A program made the translations under genes and the position numbers. Positions 56,902 through 64,000 of a stretch of DNA of 64,000 nt are shown one piece after another. The DNA is taken from positions 1-64,000 of the forward strand of contig JBFLYK010000023.1 of NCBI GenBank assembly GCA_040756995.1, read 5' to 3'. The notes below the pieces were generated by a model that saw only the letters and a list, made by a program, of their open reading frames with translations, searched no databases and was not told the DNA's origin. Source of the DNA: BP-133 sp040756995. Lineage in GTDB: Bacteria > Actinomycetota > Acidimicrobiia > IMCC26256 > BP-133. Position 1 is the stretch's first letter. Each line of letters starts with the position of its first letter.

Positions 56902-58518
56902 TCAGCGGGATCCCCGGGGAGCCGGCGAGGATCGCGGCTTGTCGGCGCTCAGGATCACCCGATCGAGGTTGACGCCCCCGGAGCCCCCCAGGACCCGCAG
57001 GGTGTGGCGGCCCGGCGTGAGGGTGAAGACTGCGCCGGGGCCCGTCCGCCACGACCACGCCGTCGCCGGTGAAGCCATCGTGTCCCAGGCCGGCACCGGG
57101 CAGGCGTCGTCGAGCTGTACGAGCGGCACCGCCGAGTCACGGCCGTTCGACAGGGGCCGTACCCGGCTCCAGAGGCGATAGGTCCCGCCCTGGGGCACGT
57201 CGAACGGCAGGGCGACGACGCCGGCGTCGGAGAGGCCGGTCTCGCAGGGCGACACGTTGGGGCGCCACTGGGGCATCTCGGCCAGGAGCAGCGATCCGGG
57301 ACCGTGCTCGAACTGCTTTCCGCACTGGAAGCCCTCGAGGCTGGTCGGCCTGACCTGGTCCCAGTCGAGGGTGATCGTGTCGAGCACGTCGAAGGCCCAG
57401 GCCAGCATCCCGATGTCGCGGGCCTGCAGGAAGTCGACGAGCAGCGGGGACGTCGTCGCCCATTCGGGCTTGCAGAAGCGGACGCCCGGAACGGCGGTCC
57501 ACTCGGTCGCCACCACCGGAAACTGGCTGCTGAGGAAGCCGAAGCCCGGTTCCCAGTCGTCGGGCTCGCGGAGCGTGTGCGTCAGGTAGGGGTGAACCCC
57601 GTAGGCGACCTGACCGAGCGGGTCGTGCAGCAGAGGGATCCCGTCGAGCCGCTGGCCGAACTGGGCGGCATCGGCGATGACCACGTTGGTGGCGCCGGTG
57701 GCCCGGATGGCCTCCAGCACCTTCTGGTGCCCCACGGCCGGTGTCCCCTGGTTGCGTTCCGGCGGCCCTCCGTTGCGCCAGACCTCCCAGCCGTCGGCCG
57801 TCGGCCGGTTCTGCGGTTCGTTGAAGATCTCGTACATGACGTGCTGGTCGCCGTTGAAGCGGGCGGTGAGCGTCTGCCAGTCTCGGATGGTGGCCTCGGT
57901 CGGCTGGCCGTGGCTCTTGCCGCCGCTCGGACCCTGGTCCTGGATCGACAGGATGACGGCCAGCCCGTAGGAACGGGCCAGGGCGACGCTCTCCTCGATC
58001 CGCTGGATGTAGACCTTCGAGGAGAACTGGTCGAGGGGATCAAGGCCTCGCTGGCTCAACTGGAACCGGAGGGTGTTCGCCCCCCAGGCGGTGACCGCCT
58101 CCATCGTTTTCGGGCCGAAACGGCGGGCGGCCCAGGCTGTCTCGCCTTCCCCGATGGGATGGACCAGGGCGACCATCGTGAAGCCCACCGGCACGAACGG
58201 GGCGCCGTCCCGCAGGAGGCGGTTGCCGGCCACCCGGATGCCGTGCGGAGGCGGGGGTTGCGCCGGGCCCGGGAAGTGGGCGAAGGCGCCGCCTGACGCC
58301 CGGGCGTCGGGGCCGACCGTCACCTGCTGCCCGACGAGCCCGGCTTCCACTTCGATGTCCACCACCGGCCTGACGGACTCCGGCGGCGGCACCGCCGCCT
58401 TCCCCACCGCCGGCGGTTCGGCGGACGCGGCGTGGACGTGCGCGGCGACGACCGCCACCAGGGCGACCAGGATGCACCGTCGACGTTGTCGCCTGCCTCT
58501 GTGCACGGGGGTCCTCAC
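56902..58518 (-). CDS. Secreted glycoside hydrolase family 5 (cellulase-like) with C-terminal carbohydrate-binding domain
   Basis: 538 aa. A signal peptide (about residues 1-33) and a linker precede the TIM barrel: VPVGFTMVALVHP, WGANTLRFQLSQRGL, VMYEIFNEPQN with the acid/base Glu, and FPVVATEWTAVP with the nucleophile Glu. The last 120 residues form a beta-sandwich (GGTYRLWSRVRPLSNGRD, then PGRHTLRVLGGSGGVNLDRV) like CBM35/CBM6. It is expected to cut a beta-linked glucan or mannan outside the cell. GTG 58518 is the start. It is upstream of the zinc-ribbon gene and close to three other cell-wall genes. Confidence 0.85.
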   Translation of the reverse strand: MRTPVHRGRRQRRRCILVALVAVVAAHVHAASAEPPAVGKAAVPPPESVRPVVDIEVEAGLVGQQVTVGPDARASGGAFAHFPGPAQPPPPHGIRVAGNRLLRDGAPFVPVGFTMVALVHPIGEGETAWAARRFGPKTMEAVTAWGANTLRFQLSQRGLDPLDQFSSKVYIQRIEESVALARSYGLAVILSIQDQGPSGGKSHGQPTEATIRDWQTLTARFNGDQHVMYEIFNEPQNRPTADGWEVWRNGGPPERNQGTPAVGHQKVLEAIRATGATNVVIADAAQFGQRLDGIPLLHDPLGQVAYGVHPYLTHTLREPDDWEPGFGFLSSQFPVVATEWTAVPGVRFCKPEWATTSPLLVDFLQARDIGMLAWAFDVLDTITLDWDQVRPTSLEGFQCGKQFEHGPGSLLLAEMPQWRPNVSPCETGLSDAGVVALPFDVPQGGTYRLWSRVRPLSNGRDSAVPLVQLDDACPVPAWDTMASPATAWSWRTGPGAVFTLTPGRHTLRVLGGSGGVNLDRVILSADKPRSSPAPRGSR

Positions 58519-58586
58519 GTCCGGGGGACAAATGGCTCATAAGGGATTCGTCACCCACATCGGACATTCCTGCCCCCCACCGGGAG

Positions 58587-59075
58587 TCAGGGCCAGGGCG
58601 GGTTGTACTCCCAGTGCCAGGGCTCGGTTTCGTAGGGATAGAAGCCGAAGGTGACGGCATTGGCCACCAGCCAGCGGTAGGCGGGGGTCTCCCGCATGCG
58701 GGGGGCGTACTCGCTTTCGATGGGGTCGCCGAGGTGGAGGTCGATGGCCCGGCCGCTCTGGTGGGCGCTGGCCCCGGGCCGGGCGACCCACTGGCAGGCG
58801 ATCTCGGGATCGCCGTACTTGGCCAGTGCCCCTTCCCACAGCCAGGCCTGTTCCTCGACGGTCCGGAAGCCCGACACCGGCAGGAGGAGCGGCGCGGGGT
58901 GGCCCGCCTGGCGGGCGGCGGCGGCCAGCGCCGCCCACGCTTCGGCGGCCAGTCGATGGAGCGGGACGGGGCGCTCGAAGCCCTCCACGACGACGATGTC
59001 ATCTGGCGCCGGTGGGGTCTTGTCCGTGATGCGGCCGCCGCCGGGGCGCTCGACGGGAACGGGGACGAAGGTCAC
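58587..59075 (-). CDS. VanY-like (M15) D-Ala-D-Ala carboxypeptidase domain protein
   Basis: 162 aa from GTG 59075. The zinc motifs ASAHQSGRAIDLHLGD (SxHxxGxAxD) and EPWHWEYNPPWP are intact, with VSGFRTVEEQAWLWEGAL upstream. No signal peptide is visible, so it may be cytoplasmic, unlike the other M15 protein at 24520. It follows the methyltransferase gene with a 4-nt gap. The start is not certain, because a longer non-conserved frame continues into the methyltransferase gene. Confidence 0.82.
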   Translation of the reverse strand: MTFVPVPVERPGGGRITDKTPPAPDDIVVVEGFERPVPLHRLAAEAWAALAAAARQAGHPAPLLLPVSGFRTVEEQAWLWEGALAKYGDPEIACQWVARPGASAHQSGRAIDLHLGDPIESEYAPRMRETPAYRWLVANAVTFGFYPYETEPWHWEYNPPWP

Positions 59076-59079
59076 GGCG

Positions 59080-60516
59080 TCACGACGTGGGGCTGACCTC
59101 GGCCGTCGTCCAGAAACCCGGGAGGGGGCGGTGCTGCCCGCCGGCGGCGTAGGCGGCCAGGCGGGTGCGGCCGGCGGCGGAGCCCATGGCGATGACGTCG
59201 AACACGCCGGTCGGGCCGACGGCCCGCAGGGCGGCGTCACCCGGAGTTCCGTCGCCGGGCAGGTGGGAGGTCAGGAGGACGAGGGGGCCGTCGGTGGCGG
59301 TGCGGAGCACGTGGGCTCGCCCGAGGGCCCGCCAGAGGACATCGGCCCGGGCCAGACCGCTCCGCACGGTGGTGAACCCGCCGGTGACGTCGAACCACCA
59401 CTCCTGCCCGTCTCCCGCCCGGGCCACAAGGCTCACCGAGGTGCCGAGCCCCGGCAGCGCCCGATTGCGGGCGGTGACCGTGAATCCGGCGGCTTCCAGC
59501 AGGCGCTCGGCCACGGCCGGTGCCGCCCGCCCTTCGCCCTCGGCCCGGCCCCAGGCCTCGGCGCCGTCGGCGCCGACCGCCCGCAGTCGGGCCTGTTCCT
59601 CTTCGACCCGGGCGCGGGCGATAGCGACGTACTCGGGGTCGATGTCGTAGCCGGCGTAGCGCCGGCCGGCCCGCACGGCGGCCACCGCCGCCGATCCGGA
59701 CCCGAGGAACGGGTCGAGCACGAGGTCGCCGGCGTAGGTGTAGAGCTCGATCAGACGCAGCGGAAGCTCGACCGGGAACGGAGCGGGGTGCCCGACGCGG
59801 CGGGCGCTCTCGGCCGGGATCCGCCACAGGTCGAGCGTGGCGTCGAGGAACTCGTCGTTGGTCAGCGTGCTGCGGTGCGGGAGGCTCTCGGCCCGGCGGC
59901 GGGCGGCCGGGCGGGCCCGGTCGAACCGGCCCTTGGAGGCGATGACGACGCGTTCGGTGACGTCGCGCAGGACCGGGTTGGCCGGCGAACGGAACGAGCC
60001 CCAGGCGCAGTTGCCCGACGCGCCTTCGGCCTTCTGCCAGATGACCTCGCCCCGCAGGAGGAGCCCGAGGTCGTCCTGGAGGATCCGGATGACGTCGGCC
60101 GACAGGCTGCGGTAGGGCTTGCGGCCGAGGTTGGCCACGTTCACGGCGATGCGCCCGCCCGGCTCCAGCACCCGCCGGCATTCGGCGAACACGTCGCGCA
60201 GCAGGCCGAGGTACTCGAGGTAGCTGGCCGGGATCGAGCCCTCCCCCAGCGCCGCCTCGTACTCCTTGCCGGCGAAGTAGGGCGGTGATGTGACGACCAG
60301 GGCCACGCAGCCGTCGGGGAGGTCGAGCTGCCGGGCGTCGGCGCACCGGAGGGGCTCGCCGATGTCGACGTCGCCGGCGATGCGGTCGTCGGCCGTGACC
60401 TCGGGCGCCCGGAAACGGGCGTAGAACTCCGAGGCGTCGTGACTCTCCCGCCGGCTGACCCCGAACCGGCTCGTGGCCGTGCCGCCCCGCCCTGCCCCTG
60501 CCCCTGACCCCGCCAT
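59080..60516 (-). CDS. DNA methyltransferase (beta class, SPPY) with extra C-terminal domain
   Basis: 478 aa from ATG 60516. Motif IV comes first (VVTSPPYFAGKEYE, residues about 75-88) and the AdoMet motif I last (VLDPFLGSGSAAVAAVRAGR, about 266-285), the beta arrangement. SPPY favours N4-cytosine, but N6-adenine is possible. Residues 330-478 form a further alpha/beta domain with LEAAGFTVTARNRALPG and QEWWFDVTGGFTTVRSG, reminiscent of a PD-(D/E)xK nuclease core that lacks the usual Lys (tentative). No separate restriction gene is seen. TAATTT 8 nt before the ATG (60530-60525) suggests a leaderless mRNA. Divergent from DUF429. Confidence 0.82.
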   Translation of the reverse strand: MAGSGAGAGRGGTATSRFGVSRRESHDASEFYARFRAPEVTADDRIAGDVDIGEPLRCADARQLDLPDGCVALVVTSPPYFAGKEYEAALGEGSIPASYLEYLGLLRDVFAECRRVLEPGGRIAVNVANLGRKPYRSLSADVIRILQDDLGLLLRGEVIWQKAEGASGNCAWGSFRSPANPVLRDVTERVVIASKGRFDRARPAARRRAESLPHRSTLTNDEFLDATLDLWRIPAESARRVGHPAPFPVELPLRLIELYTYAGDLVLDPFLGSGSAAVAAVRAGRRYAGYDIDPEYVAIARARVEEEQARLRAVGADGAEAWGRAEGEGRAAPAVAERLLEAAGFTVTARNRALPGLGTSVSLVARAGDGQEWWFDVTGGFTTVRSGLARADVLWRALGRAHVLRTATDGPLVLLTSHLPGDGTPGDAALRAVGPTGVFDVIAMGSAAGRTRLAAYAAGGQHRPLPGFWTTAEVSPTS

Positions 60517-60594
60517 TGCCGACGAAATTACACGGCTGTCGTGGGGAAGGCGGGGAGGAGAGCGCTCCGCCGGTCGACGGCCAGAATCGGGACC

Positions 60595-61317
60595 GTGGCG
60601 CTCGGGGTCGGGGTCGACGTGTCGGTCCGGCGGGGACTCGACGTGGTGGTGCTCGACGAGCACCGGCGCCTGGTCGGGGCGCCGCGGGCCGGGCAGACGC
60701 CGGATGACCTGGAGGCGCTGTTGCGCCGCCTCCGGCCCGGGGCGGTGGCCATCGACTCGCCGCCGGCCTGGGGCGTTCGGGGCTCGAGCCGGCGGGCGGA
60801 GCGGGAGCTGATCGCCTTGGGGCTGCCGTGCTTCCGGACGCCGTCGGACCCGGCGTTGCGGGACCACCCGTTCTACGCCTGGATGTTCGCCGGGCACGCC
60901 GCCTTCGATGCCGCCGCCCGGGCCGGCTACCGGTGCTTCACCGGCGGACGGGAGGCGCAGGGGCGGGCGCTGGAGGTGTTCCCACACGGGGTCGCCGTCG
61001 CCCTGGCCGGTCGCCGGCCGCCGCCGGGAACGGCCCGCCGAGCCGCGGCGAAGCGCCGCTGGAGGGCGGCCGTGCTGACCGGGGCAGGCGTCGACTCCGG
61101 GCCGCTGCGGACGCTCGACGCCGTCGACGCCGCGCTGGCGGCTCTCATGGCGGTCATCGTGGCCGAAGACGGCCCGTGGTTCTGCCTCGGGGAAGCCGAC
61201 GAGGGCTGTGTGGTGCTACCCGGTGTCCGACCGCCCGGGCCCTATCCCCGGGCGGCGGAAACGTCTGTCACAGCCAGAGGGGCGGTCGGGTCCGGCGGTT
61301 CTGCCGCACCCGATTGA
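60595..61317 (+). CDS. DUF429 family protein
   Basis: 240 aa from GTG 60595. It has the DUF429 pattern (GVGVDVSVRRGLDVVVLD, then AIDSPPAWG and RALEVFPHGVAVALA), an RNase H-like fold of unknown activity. CAGAAT lies 7 nt before the GTG, a possible leaderless -10; an earlier in-frame start at 60541 exists. Its last 50 nt overlap the 3' end of the convergent glycosidase gene. It is divergent from a DNA methyltransferase, so a nucleic-acid role is conceivable but not shown. Confidence 0.75.
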   Translation: MALGVGVDVSVRRGLDVVVLDEHRRLVGAPRAGQTPDDLEALLRRLRPGAVAIDSPPAWGVRGSSRRAERELIALGLPCFRTPSDPALRDHPFYAWMFAGHAAFDAAARAGYRCFTGGREAQGRALEVFPHGVAVALAGRRPPPGTARRAAAKRRWRAAVLTGAGVDSGPLRTLDAVDAALAALMAVIVAEDGPWFCLGEADEGCVVLPGVRPPGPYPRAAETSVTARGAVGSGGSAAPD

Positions 61318-63001
61318 TGCCCGACAGCACCAGCAGGATCATCCCGCCGGCCAGCATCCCGGCCAGGCTGATGGCCACGCCCAGCGGCGGACCGCTCTCG
61401 TCGTCGCCGCCGAAGGCCAGGGCGGCGGGCCCGGGACCGGAGCCGAAGCCGGGGAACGAGGGGGCGACGCCCGACAGCCAGTCGCCGCTCGCGTCTCCGG
61501 GGGTGCCGTCCCGACCGTCGCCCTTGCCCTTGCCCTTTTTGTTCCGGCCCGACTTCTTGTCGGGGGCCGCTTCCAGCCGCGGGAAGGATCCGTCGCCGCC
61601 GGGGATGAAGCCGGGGTCATCCGGGGATCCGGCCAGTCCGCCACCAGGGCCCCCGGGGAACAGGCGACCCCCGTCGGTGAAGGGGATGTCGCCGCCCGCC
61701 GGCCCGTCGGAACCGGAGCCGGAGCCGGGTCCGGCGCCGGGCGAGGTCGTCGTCGTCGTCGTGCCGGACGGGTCGGGCCCGGGCTCCGGGTCACGGGGCT
61801 TCGGCACGAGGACCAGCGCGTTGGGCGCCATGCGTTCCACGTGGCCGGGGGCGATGACGTGCCCGTTGGGGTAGGCCGGCGGGCCGGGGTTGCGCGGATC
61901 GCTGGGAAGGTTCTTCACTTCGCCGGCGACGACGAACGTGGTCCCTCCCCCGCCGTCGAAGTTGACGGCGTCGGTGGCGCCGAGACCCTGGAGGAGGTCG
62001 GCGGCCTGGGCGAGGCTCATGCCGCCGGCGTCGTCCCGCCGGCCGTCCACCGTCACGAGGAAGCGCTCGCCGGCCCGGTTCCAGCCGAAGAGGGTGCGGG
62101 GCGCCCGGAAGCGGGTGAAACCGTCGGCGACGTCGGGGTACACCCGCTGCCCGTCCCGCAGGAGGACGGGGTGCACGCCGAGACTCTCCACCGCGTTCAC
62201 GGAGGTCGACAGCTGCAGCTGCGCCGGGGTGCCGCTGGCGACGCGGGCGGCGAGATCCCGCAGCGCCTTGGCGGCCGGGCCGACGCCGGACAGCACGGCG
62301 CCATCGGCCGGGATGCCGCCCGACGTGGCCCGGCTGCCGACGACGGTCACGGTGCTGGCGCCGATCGTGCCCACCGGACCGGCGGCCTGGACCACGAGCT
62401 CGATCTCGGCGCCGGAGGGGGTGGAACCGCCCCACACCGGGGTGTAGAGGACGACGTCGTTCGCCCCCCGGTCGACGTTCACGCCGGTGAGGGCGACGGC
62501 CGGCCCGCCCCCGGCCGTGAGGGATCCGGACCAGCCGAGCGGACCGGCGTGGAGCGTGCCGTCGGCGGCCAGCGTGAGCTGGCCATAGCCGGCCCGGGGC
62601 GAGCGGAGCAGGCGCCCGCCGGTGACGACACCGCCCCGGGGCTGGTCGGGATCGGGATCGTGGAAGTCGCCGTTGATCCCGGCGATGCAGCCGACCCGCC
62701 GGCACATGTCGCTCGGCAGTTCGTGCTGGGCCGTGCGGTGCGGGATGGCGTCGTAGGCGCTCACCGCCTTGAGCGCCACCGGGGCGCCGGGCCCGACCCG
62801 GGCGACCTGGACAGACTGCGCCGGGTCGGCGGCCGTCAGGCTGAGGTGCTCCACCCCCTCGTGGATGGCGGCGCTGGACCTGACCTGGAAGCCGTTCGGC
62901 ACGGATCCATGCGCCCGCGCCAGGGTGGCCGGAAGCAGCAGCAGCACAGCGAGAACAGCACTTCGAAGCCCGCGCAACATCGCCTCCAGCTCGAGGTCCA
63001 C
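61268..63001 (-). CDS. Secreted phosphodiester glycosidase (NAGPA/DUF2233) with C-terminal membrane anchor
   Basis: 577 aa from GTG 63001 (ATG 62980 is also possible). A signal peptide is followed by an NAGPA-type domain with AGINGDFHDPDP, FLVTVDGRRDD and DAVNFDGGGGTTFVV. A Gly/Ser/Pro-rich linker of about 110 residues (residues about 405-510) leads to a C-terminal transmembrane helix (GVAISLAGMLAGGMILLV) and basic tail. Related proteins remove phosphodiester-linked sugars or act in exopolysaccharide metabolism. It probably spans and is anchored to the membrane with its catalytic part outside. Convergent overlap with DUF429. The 63002-63205 gap shows only a hairpin at 63175-63196. Confidence 0.8.
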   Translation of the reverse strand: MDLELEAMLRGLRSAVLAVLLLLPATLARAHGSVPNGFQVRSSAAIHEGVEHLSLTAADPAQSVQVARVGPGAPVALKAVSAYDAIPHRTAQHELPSDMCRRVGCIAGINGDFHDPDPDQPRGGVVTGGRLLRSPRAGYGQLTLAADGTLHAGPLGWSGSLTAGGGPAVALTGVNVDRGANDVVLYTPVWGGSTPSGAEIELVVQAAGPVGTIGASTVTVVGSRATSGGIPADGAVLSGVGPAAKALRDLAARVASGTPAQLQLSTSVNAVESLGVHPVLLRDGQRVYPDVADGFTRFRAPRTLFGWNRAGERFLVTVDGRRDDAGGMSLAQAADLLQGLGATDAVNFDGGGGTTFVVAGEVKNLPSDPRNPGPPAYPNGHVIAPGHVERMAPNALVLVPKPRDPEPGPDPSGTTTTTTSPGAGPGSGSGSDGPAGGDIPFTDGGRLFPGGPGGGLAGSPDDPGFIPGGDGSFPRLEAAPDKKSGRNKKGKGKGDGRDGTPGDASGDWLSGVAPSFPGFGSGPGPAALAFGGDDESGPPLGVAISLAGMLAGGMILLVLSGINRVRQNRRTRPPLWL

Positions 63002-63205
63002 CGGGGGGAAGTGGAATCACGACATCCGGAGCCGAGGCGCCGGCTGCCCAGAGGTTCGGGGCGGGCGCGGTGCCGTCCTGTCTGGGAGGCGGCCAGGGGG
63101 CGGGGCGGGCGACAGGTCTACCCGGAGTGGGTCGGCTTCTCCCCCTTGAACGGTTGCAGCCGTGTCGGCTGGTCCCGCCCGGATCGTCCCGGGCGGAAGA
63201 GGAAG

Positions 63206-64000
63206 TCAGGGCAGAGCGGCCACCGACACGATCGGGCGCGCCGGGGGGTTGCCGCCCAGCGAGCCGACGAAGGCCAGGGCCGAGAAGTTGAAGATGCCGC
63301 CGTCCTCCCCGACCATCAGATAGCCGTCGCCGTAGCGGACCATGCCGGTCACCGGTTTGGCCAGCCGTACCGATCCCAGCGATCCCTTGAACGGCGCATC
63401 GAAGGCGAAGATCCCGCCGTCGGACGCCACGAGCCAGTAACCCTGGCCGTCGCCGTCGGGAACCAGTGACTGAACCGGCTGGTTGAGTTTCTGGCCGCCC
63501 ATCGAACCGGCGAACCGGGCGTCGCCGAAGGCGAAGATGCCGCCGTCGGAGGCGACCATGTAGTAGCCCAGCCCGCTCGGGGTAATCACCGAGTCGAGCA
63601 CCGGGCCGTTGAGCGGCACGGCGGCGACGTCGCCCACGGAGCGGGCGTCGCCGAACGGCACCACCCGCCCTCTGGTGGTGAACACGAGATAACCCTGCCC
63701 GGTCGGTGTCGCCGACAGGCTCGTCGGCAGCTCATCGTCGCCGAGCACCGATCCGGCGACGCCGCCCAGCGCCGGTGCATCGCCGAAGGCCGTCACCCCG
63801 CCGGCGTCGTCGAGGACCCAGGCCCCCCGGCCTGACGGGGTGGGTTCGAGGTCGACGGCGGACCGGCCGGCCGGAACCACGGCGTTGCCGAAGCGGTCGG
63901 CCTCGCCGAAGGCGTGGACCGTCCCGTCGGCGCCGAGCATCCAGTAGCCCGAACGCAGGGCCATCGGCCGCACGAGGGTGGCGGCCAGCGGCGCCGGTTC
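63206..64000 (-). CDS. GYW/FGDA-repeat protein, C-terminal part (cut by window edge)
   Basis: The frame is open to the right edge, leaving 264 visible residues. It contains six repeats: GYWMLGADGTVHAFGEA, AWVLDDAGGVTAFGDA, GYLVFTTRGRVVPFGDA, GYYMVASDGGIFAFGDA, GYWLVASDGGIFAFDA and GYLMVGEDGGIFNF. These match the repeat domains of the VanY-like protein at 24520 and the amidase at 48999, so a catalytic domain is probably encoded beyond 64000. A possible internal GTG at 63973 is not favoured as the start, because it would begin inside the repeats. Confidence 0.8.
   Translation of the reverse strand, partial: EPAPLAATLVRPMALRSGYWMLGADGTVHAFGEADRFGNAVVPAGRSAVDLEPTPSGRGAWVLDDAGGVTAFGDAPALGGVAGSVLGDDELPTSLSATPTGQGYLVFTTRGRVVPFGDARSVGDVAAVPLNGPVLDSVITPSGLGYYMVASDGGIFAFGDARFAGSMGGQKLNQPVQSLVPDGDGQGYWLVASDGGIFAFDAPFKGSLGSVRLAKPVTGMVRYGDGYLMVGEDGGIFNFSALAFVGSLGGNPPARPIVSVAALP

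Noticed and set aside
63175..63196. Hairpin CCGCCCGG/CCGGGCGG near the end of the truncated GYW gene as a terminator
   Set aside because: The stem is perfect, but there is no T-run on either strand. It was too weak to list as a terminator.
1..64000. tRNA, rRNA, insertion sequence, prophage, attachment site or replication origin
   Set aside because: I looked for cloverleaf GTTCRA arms, transposase or integrase genes other than the housekeeping XerC, terminal repeats and DnaA-box clusters, and saw none that I could support by eye.

Overview
This is a GC-rich actinobacterial chromosomal segment, most likely from the class Acidimicrobiia (inference). The reasons are: the actinobacterial order rnhB-xerC-whiG-M23-rpsB-tsf-pyrH-frr-cdsA; an ADP-glucose type GlgC with a short GT4 partner; the F420 gene cofC; an HU protein with a Lys/Ala/Pro tail; and several secreted proteins with 'GYW..DGG.FAFGDA' repeats, which I associate with this class. 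I see no insertion sequence, prophage, CRISPR array, tRNA or rRNA. The window is cut in infB at the left end and in a GYW-repeat protein at the right end.

Layout. (1) 1-16451, minus strand: a compact housekeeping block. In transcription order it is rpiB-like, rnhB, xerC, whiG, a degenerate LytM/M23 protein, rpsB, tsf, pyrH, frr, cdsA, dxr, site-2 protease, ispG, proS, an intrinsic terminator, then rimP-nusA-ylxR-infB. It covers ribosome and translation factors, two MEP isoprenoid steps (Dxr, IspG), CDP-diacylglycerol synthesis and a developmental-type sigma factor. (2) 16474-21055: glycogen genes glgC and glgA/glgM, facing a large putative six-hairpin glycosidase. (3) 21082-23965: an export module of a SipW-type signal peptidase with three secreted TasA/CalY-like or adhesin-like proteins. 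(4) 24030-30206: GNAT, a VanY-like peptidase with GYW repeats, gpsA-plsC (phospholipid precursors), and a divergent operon metallophosphoesterase-ABM-cofC-PIG-L. (5) 30303-41757: HU, cytochrome bd oxidase (cydBA), and assorted metabolic and regulatory genes (alpha/beta hydrolase, AhpD-like, CBS, aminopeptidase N, membrane phosphoesterase, SDR, TetR, HAD). (6) 41839-47135: an exported locus with a seven-blade SBBP propeller, cupredoxin, secreted protein, Tat-type amidohydrolase and divergent IclR regulator. (7) 47153-51738: a split DipZ-like thiol pair, a Tat-exported peptidoglycan amidase with GYW repeats, and a DUF2087 regulator. (8) 51750-54838: divergent clpB/hsp20 with alternating inverted-repeat operators. 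(9) 54839-64000: an Rpf-like muralytic factor behind a candidate c-di-AMP riboswitch, enoyl-CoA hydratase, GH5 cellulase-like enzyme, VanY-like peptidase, a DNA methyltransferase with a possible nuclease-fold tail, DUF429, a phosphodiester glycosidase and a truncated GYW-repeat protein.

The most general signal is regulatory. At least fifteen genes have a TANNNT hexamer 6-10 nt before an ATG or GTG and no Shine-Dalgarno, which predicts leaderless transcripts. At three divergent junctions the hexamer is embedded in a symmetric TANNNTA that could serve both strands. Genes inside operons instead use ATGA/GTGA stop-start overlaps, and a separate set (rpsB, hupB, clpB, hsp20, rpf, calY-like, amidohydrolase) has strong AGGAGG-type sites. 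All functional statements rest on motifs and gene order read by eye. No database search was run.
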